Below, piece by piece: positions 6,855 to 10,529 of a stretch of 10,529 bases of DNA. The DNA lies in NCBI GenBank assembly GCA_018715425.1, contig DVLR01000202.1, positions 1-10,529 of the forward strand, written 5' to 3'. The DNA is from Candidatus Merdenecus merdavium (lineage in GTDB: Bacteria > Bacillota > Clostridia > Lachnospirales > Lachnospiraceae). The position numbers and the translations under genes were made by a program. The number at the start of each line of letters is the position of its first letter. Position 1 is the first letter of the stretch. Below the pieces are notes generated by a model, which worked only from the letters and a program-made list of their open reading frames with translations, made no database searches and was not told the origin of the DNA.

Positions 6855-9092
6855 ATGGAAGAACAAATTATCCGTACGGAATTTTCAGATATTATGCAAC
6901 AATCATACATCGATTATGCCATGAGCGTTATTGTATCAAGAGCTCTTCCAGATGTACGTGATGGTTTAAAACCAGTACAAAGGAGAACTTTGTATGATAT
7001 GTATGAACTAGGGATTAAATATGACAAACCTTACAGAAAGTGTGCGCGTATTGTGGGGGATACCATGGGTAAATATCACCCTCATGGTGATTCATCCATA
7101 TACGATTCTCTTGTAGTCATGTCCCAAGAGTTTAAAAAAGGGCAACCTCTAGTAGATGGACATGGAAACTTTGGATCAATAGAAGGTGATGGAGCCGCTG
7201 CCATGCGTTATACCGAAGCACGGTTAGAAAAAATCACACAGGAAACATTTTTATCTGACTTAGACAAAGATGTTGTAGATTTTCTTCCAAACTTTGATGA
7301 AACTGAAAAGGAACCATCGGTTTTGCCTGTTCGTTTTCCTAATTTATTAGTCAATGGTGCAGAAGGAATTGCTGTAGGCATGGCTACCAGTATTCCACCT
7401 CATAATTTAGGCGAGGTGATCGATGCTACGAAGGCATATATGAAGAACCCTAAGATCACTTTGACAGATTTAATGAAATACATCCAAGGTCCTGATTTTC
7501 CAACAGGTGGTTTGGTGGTGAATAAGGATGATCTTTTAAATATCTATGAAACAGGTATGGGGAAAATAAAACTTCGTGGTAAAGTACAGATAGAGCCAGG
7601 TAAGAACGGCAAAAATAATCTTGTGATCACCGAGATTCCCTATACTATGGTTGGTGCTAATATTGGTAAGTTTTTAAATGATGTTGCCTCTTTAGTAGAG
7701 ACAAAAAAGACGACGGATATTGTTGATATTTCCAACCAATCTTCTAAGGAAGGCATCCGTATTGTATTAGAACTTAAAAAAAATGCAGATGCTGAAAATA
7801 TAATTCAACTATTATATAAGAAAACTAGATTAGAAGATACTTTTGGTGTGAATATGCTGGCGGTTACCGATGGTCGGCCAGAAACATTAGGACTTAAGAA
7901 TATTTTAAAACACAATATAGATTTTCAATACGAGCTTAATACTAGAAAGTACCAAACTCTCTTGGACAAAGAAATGGGTAAAAAAGAGATCCAAGAAGGT
8001 CTAATAAAAGCATGTGATGTTATTGATTTAATCATTGAGATTTTGCGGGGTAGCAAAAATATCAAACAAGCCAAGGCGTGTTTGGTCAATGGTGATATTA
8101 CTGATATTAAATTTAAACATGAATCGTCTAAAAAAGAGGCTCAAGAGTTGGCTTTTACAGAGAGGCAAGCGACTGCCATTCTAGAAATGCATTTATATCG
8201 TTTGATCGGTTTAGAAGTGGAGGCTTTAAAAAAGAGTTATGATGTAACCCTTGCTAATATTAAAGAGTATGAAGGTATCCTAGGAAACAAAAAAAACATG
8301 GATAAAGTCATTATAAGGGAATTAGATAAGATTAAAAAAGAATTTGCTAAGCCAAGAAAGACTCTTGTAGAAAATGGTAAAGAAGCTGTATATGAAGAAG
8401 AAAAGATAGAAGAGATGGAAGTCGTCTTTTTAATGGATCGTTTCGGTTATTCAAGAACCATTGATGTCCCTACTTATGAAAGAAATAAAGAGGCAGCAGA
8501 TGAAGAAAATAAATATGTGATTCATTCTATGAATACGGATAAAATTCTAATCTTTACAGATACGGGAAAATTACACTTCATAAAAATATCGGATATTCCA
8601 TATGGAAAATTTAGAGATAAAGGGGTCCCTATTGATAATCTAGGGAATTACAACAGCACGGAAGAAGAAATAATTTATGTTTCCAGTCTAGCATCTATTA
8701 TAGATGGGAAATTATTGTTTACAACTTCTAGAAGTATGATGAAGCAAGTACCAGGAAATGAGTTTAACGTAACCAGGCGAACGGTGTCAGCGACGAAGTT
8801 ACAAGACGAAGACAAGGTGATTTCCGTATTTCCAGTGGATGAAATAGAGCATGTTGTTTTGCAAACAAAAAAAGGAATTTTTTTAAGATTTCCTCTAGAA
8901 GAAGTAGCAGAAAAGAAAAAAGGTGCCATTGGTGTAAGGGGAATGAAATTAGATAGTGGAGATGTAGTGGAGCAGATTTATTTTACCGGTGATCACTTTG
9001 ATAAAGAAATTACCTATAAAGAGAAGGTAGTCACTTTAACTAAACTCAAAATTGCAAAGAGAGATACGAAAGGTGTAAAAGTGCGCTTATAA
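6855..9092 (+). CDS. parC: Type IIA topoisomerase subunit A (ParC/GyrA-like)
   Basis: The 745-residue DNA cleavage subunit. The winged-helix domain has SRALPDVRDGLKPVQRR (28-44), the quinolone-pocket segment HPHGDSSIYDS (75-85) with wild-type-like S80 and D84, and MRYTEARL with the catalytic R118-Y119 pair that makes the transient 5'-phosphotyrosyl link to DNA. A tower and coiled-coil region (about 340-500) leads to a beta-pinwheel C-terminal domain (about 505-745). Where gyrases carry the GyrA box (QRRGGKG-like), this protein reads ERNKEAADEEN (542-552), so DNA wrapping and negative supercoiling are unlikely; topoisomerase IV (decatenation) is inferred. The length also fits ParC (about 750) better than GyrA (about 820-840). 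GAGGAGA precedes the ATG. The last codons overlap a 14-bp tandem repeat. No strong terminator follows. Confidence 0.93.
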   Translation: MEEQIIRTEFSDIMQQSYIDYAMSVIVSRALPDVRDGLKPVQRRTLYDMYELGIKYDKPYRKCARIVGDTMGKYHPHGDSSIYDSLVVMSQEFKKGQPLVDGHGNFGSIEGDGAAAMRYTEARLEKITQETFLSDLDKDVVDFLPNFDETEKEPSVLPVRFPNLLVNGAEGIAVGMATSIPPHNLGEVIDATKAYMKNPKITLTDLMKYIQGPDFPTGGLVVNKDDLLNIYETGMGKIKLRGKVQIEPGKNGKNNLVITEIPYTMVGANIGKFLNDVASLVETKKTTDIVDISNQSSKEGIRIVLELKKNADAENIIQLLYKKTRLEDTFGVNMLAVTDGRPETLGLKNILKHNIDFQYELNTRKYQTLLDKEMGKKEIQEGLIKACDVIDLIIEILRGSKNIKQAKACLVNGDITDIKFKHESSKKEAQELAFTERQATAILEMHLYRLIGLEVEALKKSYDVTLANIKEYEGILGNKKNMDKVIIRELDKIKKEFAKPRKTLVENGKEAVYEEEKIEEMEVVFLMDRFGYSRTIDVPTYERNKEAADEENKYVIHSMNTDKILIFTDTGKLHFIKISDIPYGKFRDKGVPIDNLGNYNSTEEEIIYVSSLASIIDGKLLFTTSRSMMKQVPGNEFNVTRRTVSATKLQDEDKVISVFPVDEIEHVVLQTKKGIFLRFPLEEVAEKKKGAIGVRGMKLDSGDVVEQIYFTGDHFDKEITYKEKVVTLTKLKIAKRDTKGVKVRL

Positions 9093-9110
9093 AAGTGCAC
9101 TTATAAAAGT
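9077..9110 (+). repeat. 14-bp tandem repeat and hairpin across the parC stop
   Basis: AAAAGTGCGCTTAT (9077-9090) is followed directly by AAAAGTGCACTTAT (9091-9104) and a partial third copy, AAAAGT. The two copies also pair: arms AAGTGCGCTT (9079-9088) and AAGTGCACTT (9093-9102) form a 10-bp stem with one G-U pair, closing on ATAA, which contains the TAA stop (9090-9092). No T-run follows, so it is not a standard terminator. Confidence 0.75.
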
Positions 9111-9115
9111 AGTCC

Positions 9116-9149
9116 TTGCATTATGGGGGTAAGAGTGATATACTATAAT
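9116..9149 (+). promoter_or_regulatory. Probable promoter of rimP-nusA
   Basis: TTGCAT (9116-9121), 17 bases, then TATACT (9139-9144) preceded by TGA (extended -10). An overlapping perfect TATAAT at 9144-9149 has no good -35 at its proper distance. Either hexamer would start RNA near 9150-9156, just before the leader hairpin. Confidence 0.55.
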
Positions 9150-9168
9150 AGATTTAAAAGTACGTGAC

Positions 9169-9235
9169 GAGATGAGAGTGGGCGAAAGTCCACTCTCATT
9201 TTAGCGATTGCGGTAAGAAAGAAGTTTTTCTTGCC
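9169..9235 (+). promoter_or_regulatory. Structured rimP leader RNA (possible attenuator)
   Basis: The first stem has arms ATGAGAGTGGGC (9172-9183) and GTCCACTCTCAT (9188-9199), 12 pairs with one G-U, closed by a GAAA tetraloop (9184-9187). It is extendable to 9169-9202 and followed by TTTT. The second stem has arms GGTAAGAAA (9212-9220) and TTTCTTGCC (9227-9235). TTGCC (9231-9235) can instead pair with GGCGA (9241-9245), so alternative folds exist. Stem-loops ahead of rimP-nusA are known or proposed in several bacteria as control points. The first hairpin could be a weak terminator of parC, an attenuator, or a 5' stabiliser. Confidence 0.6.
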
Positions 9236-9295
9236 TCCATGGCGAATCCAGATAGTCATATAGTTGCTAAAAGGATCGTAAATAGAAACGAAGGT

Positions 9296-9301
9296 AGGTG
9301 A
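9296..9301 (+). promoter_or_regulatory. Ribosome binding site deciding the rimP start
   Basis: AGGTGA, complementary to the 16S rRNA 3' end, is 5 bases before the ATG at 9307. An in-frame GTG at 9298 lies within this site and has only AAGG 3 bases upstream, so it is an unlikely start. Confidence 0.55.
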
Positions 9302-9306
9302 ATGTA

Positions 9307-9771
9307 ATGTCAAAAAGAGAAATATACGAACAGAAAGCGGAGAGTCTTATTACTCCTTTAATTTTGGAACATCAGTTTGAATTAGTAGATATTGAATATA
9401 TAAAAGAAGCTGGTACATGGTATTTAAGAATCTATCTAGATAAAGAAGGCGGTATCACAATTGATGATTGTGAGACGATTAGCCGGGCATATTCCGAACT
9501 AGTAGATGAAGATGATTTTATTGAAGAAGCTTATATATTAGAGGTAAGTTCACCAGGACTTGGAAGACCCCTTAAGAAAGAAAAAGACTTTAAAAGAAGC
9601 ATTGGTGAAGAAGTAGAGGTTCGAACATACAAAGCAGTTGACAAACAAAAAGAATTCATAGGAATTTTAAAGGCTTATGATGGAGATACTGTTACATTAA
9701 GTTTCGATGAAGAAGATATGGTGTTTCAAAGATCAGATATTGCCTTAATCAGACTGGCATTTGATTTTTAA
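9307..9771 (+). CDS. rimP: Ribosome maturation factor RimP
   Basis: A 154-residue cytosolic protein that binds the 30S subunit and helps its late assembly. The N-terminal alpha/beta domain (1 to about 85) carries WYLRIYLDKEGGITIDDCE (38-56) and ends in the diagnostic VSSPGLGRPL (80-89). The C-terminal SH3-like barrel (about 95-154) contains EFIGILKAYDGDTVTLSF. The ATG at 9307 is preferred on ribosome-binding-site spacing; the GTG at 9298 would add three residues. nusA starts 21 bases after its stop, the classic rimP-nusA order, which in Firmicutes usually continues to ylxR, an L7Ae-like gene and infB beyond this window. The leader upstream suggests control at RNA level. Confidence 0.95.
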   Translation: MSKREIYEQKAESLITPLILEHQFELVDIEYIKEAGTWYLRIYLDKEGGITIDDCETISRAYSELVDEDDFIEEAYILEVSSPGLGRPLKKEKDFKRSIGEEVEVRTYKAVDKQKEFIGILKAYDGDTVTLSFDEEDMVFQRSDIALIRLAFDF

Positions 9772-9792
9772 TAATGAGGAGGAGTAAAAAAA

Positions 9793-10529
9793 ATGAACAA
9801 AGAACTATTAGAAGCCTTAAATATCATTGAAAAGGAAAAAGATATCAGCAAGGAAACATTGCTAGAAGCAATTGAGCAATCTTTACTTCAAGCATGTAAA
9901 AACCATTTTGGTAAGGCGGATAATGTAAAAGTAAAAATAGATCCTGAAACTTGTGACTATGCAGTATATGCTGAAAAAACCGTTGTAGAGACTGTAGAAG
10001 ATGAGGTTCTTGAGATCAGTCTAACCAATGCTAAATTAAAAGATTCCAAATATGAGCTTGGGGATATTGTGAATGTGGAGATCAAATCAAAGGAATTTGG
10101 AAGAATCGCAACTCAGAATGCAAAGAACGTTATTTTACAGAAAATTAGGGAAGAAGAGCGAAAAGTACTGTATAATCAGTACTATGAAAAAGAAAAAGAT
10201 ATCGTAACAGGTATTGTTCAAAGATATCTTGGCAAAAATGTTAGTATTAATCTAGGAAAAGTAGATGCAATTTTAACAGAGAGCGAACAAGTAAAGGGAG
10301 AGGTTTTTACTCCAACGGAGAGAATCAAATTATATATAGTAGAAGTAAAAGATACTCCAAAAGGACCAAAAATCTTAGTGTCAAGATCCCATCCAGAGCT
10401 TGTAAAAAGATTATTTGAAGCAGAAGTAACAGAAGTAAGTGATGGTACTGTAGAAATAAAAAGTATTGCAAGAGAAGCTGGTTCACGTACCAAGATCGCT
10501 GTATGGTCAAATCATCCAGATGTTGATCC
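9793..10529 (+). CDS. nusA: Transcription factor NusA, N-terminal part
   Basis: Open from the ATG at 9793 to the window end: 245 codons with no stop, so the 3' end lies outside. The RNA-polymerase-binding N-terminal domain (1 to about 130) begins MNKELLEALNIIEKEK. The S1 RNA-binding domain (about 135-200) starts at DIVTGIVQRY and ends ILVSRSHPELVKRLFE. KH1 begins at EIKSIAREAGSRTKIAVW (221-238), the best conserved NusA segment. NusA promotes pausing and hairpin-dependent termination and takes part in antitermination. AGGAGGAG (9777-9784) lies 8 bases before the ATG. Co-transcription with rimP is likely from the 21-base gap. NusA could act back on the hairpin leader of its own operon, which is inference. 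Confidence 0.96.
   Translation, partial: MNKELLEALNIIEKEKDISKETLLEAIEQSLLQACKNHFGKADNVKVKIDPETCDYAVYAEKTVVETVEDEVLEISLTNAKLKDSKYELGDIVNVEIKSKEFGRIATQNAKNVILQKIREEERKVLYNQYYEKEKDIVTGIVQRYLGKNVSINLGKVDAILTESEQVKGEVFTPTERIKLYIVEVKDTPKGPKILVSRSHPELVKRLFEAEVTEVSDGTVEIKSIAREAGSRTKIAVWSNHPDVD

Noticed and set aside
9239..9301. A 20-codon open frame (ATG to TGA) in the rimP leader ending just before the rimP ATG, with three Arg codons; considered as a leader peptide.
   Set aside because: The bases before its ATG are pyrimidine-rich (TTTTTCTTGCCTCC) with no ribosome binding site, and a frame of this length is common by chance.
10218..10510. Minus-strand open frames opposite nusA, one of them leucine-rich and membrane-like.
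   Set aside because: They mirror the codon bias of the well-conserved NusA frame and have no supporting ribosome binding site.

Overview
The window reads as a housekeeping stretch of an AT-rich anaerobic Firmicute, most likely a clostridium of the Lachnospiraceae type. Four things point there: AT-rich coding sequence with strong AGGAGG-type ribosome binding sites, extended -10 promoters (TGnTATAAT), a flavin reductase-rubredoxin fusion protein typical of anaerobes, and the Firmicute arrangement rimP-nusA. The family assignment is inference.

Layout. At 1-582 is the C-terminal end of a MacB/FtsX-type ABC transporter permease. It converges on a minus-strand pair (high-molecular-weight rubredoxin at 2257-1610, then a DegV-family fatty-acid-binding protein ending at 682), with a shared hairpin terminator at 636-675. 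A 218-base divergent region (2258-2475) holds one promoter for each direction, and a PerR-box-like palindrome lies over the minus-strand -10. To the right are an unrecognised 116-aa protein and argS, probably co-transcribed and closed by a strong terminator at 4642-4685. A new promoter near 4744-4772 then drives a two-gene type IIA topoisomerase operon: a GyrB/ParE-like ATPase subunit and a GyrA/ParC-like cleavage subunit that lacks the GyrA box, so topoisomerase IV is favoured. After a 14-bp tandem repeat across the parC-like stop codon, a promoter and a structured leader (hairpin with a GAAA tetraloop) precede rimP and the start of nusA, which runs off the end.

How it fits together. The right half is information processing: tRNA charging, chromosome decatenation or supercoiling, 30S maturation and transcription elongation. 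The left minus-strand pair looks like redox defence plus lipid handling. I see no phage, transposon, CRISPR array, tRNA or rRNA, and no clearly new system. The points most worth checking are regulatory: the PerR-like box, a LexA-like palindrome over the topoisomerase promoter, and the rimP leader with mutually exclusive stems.
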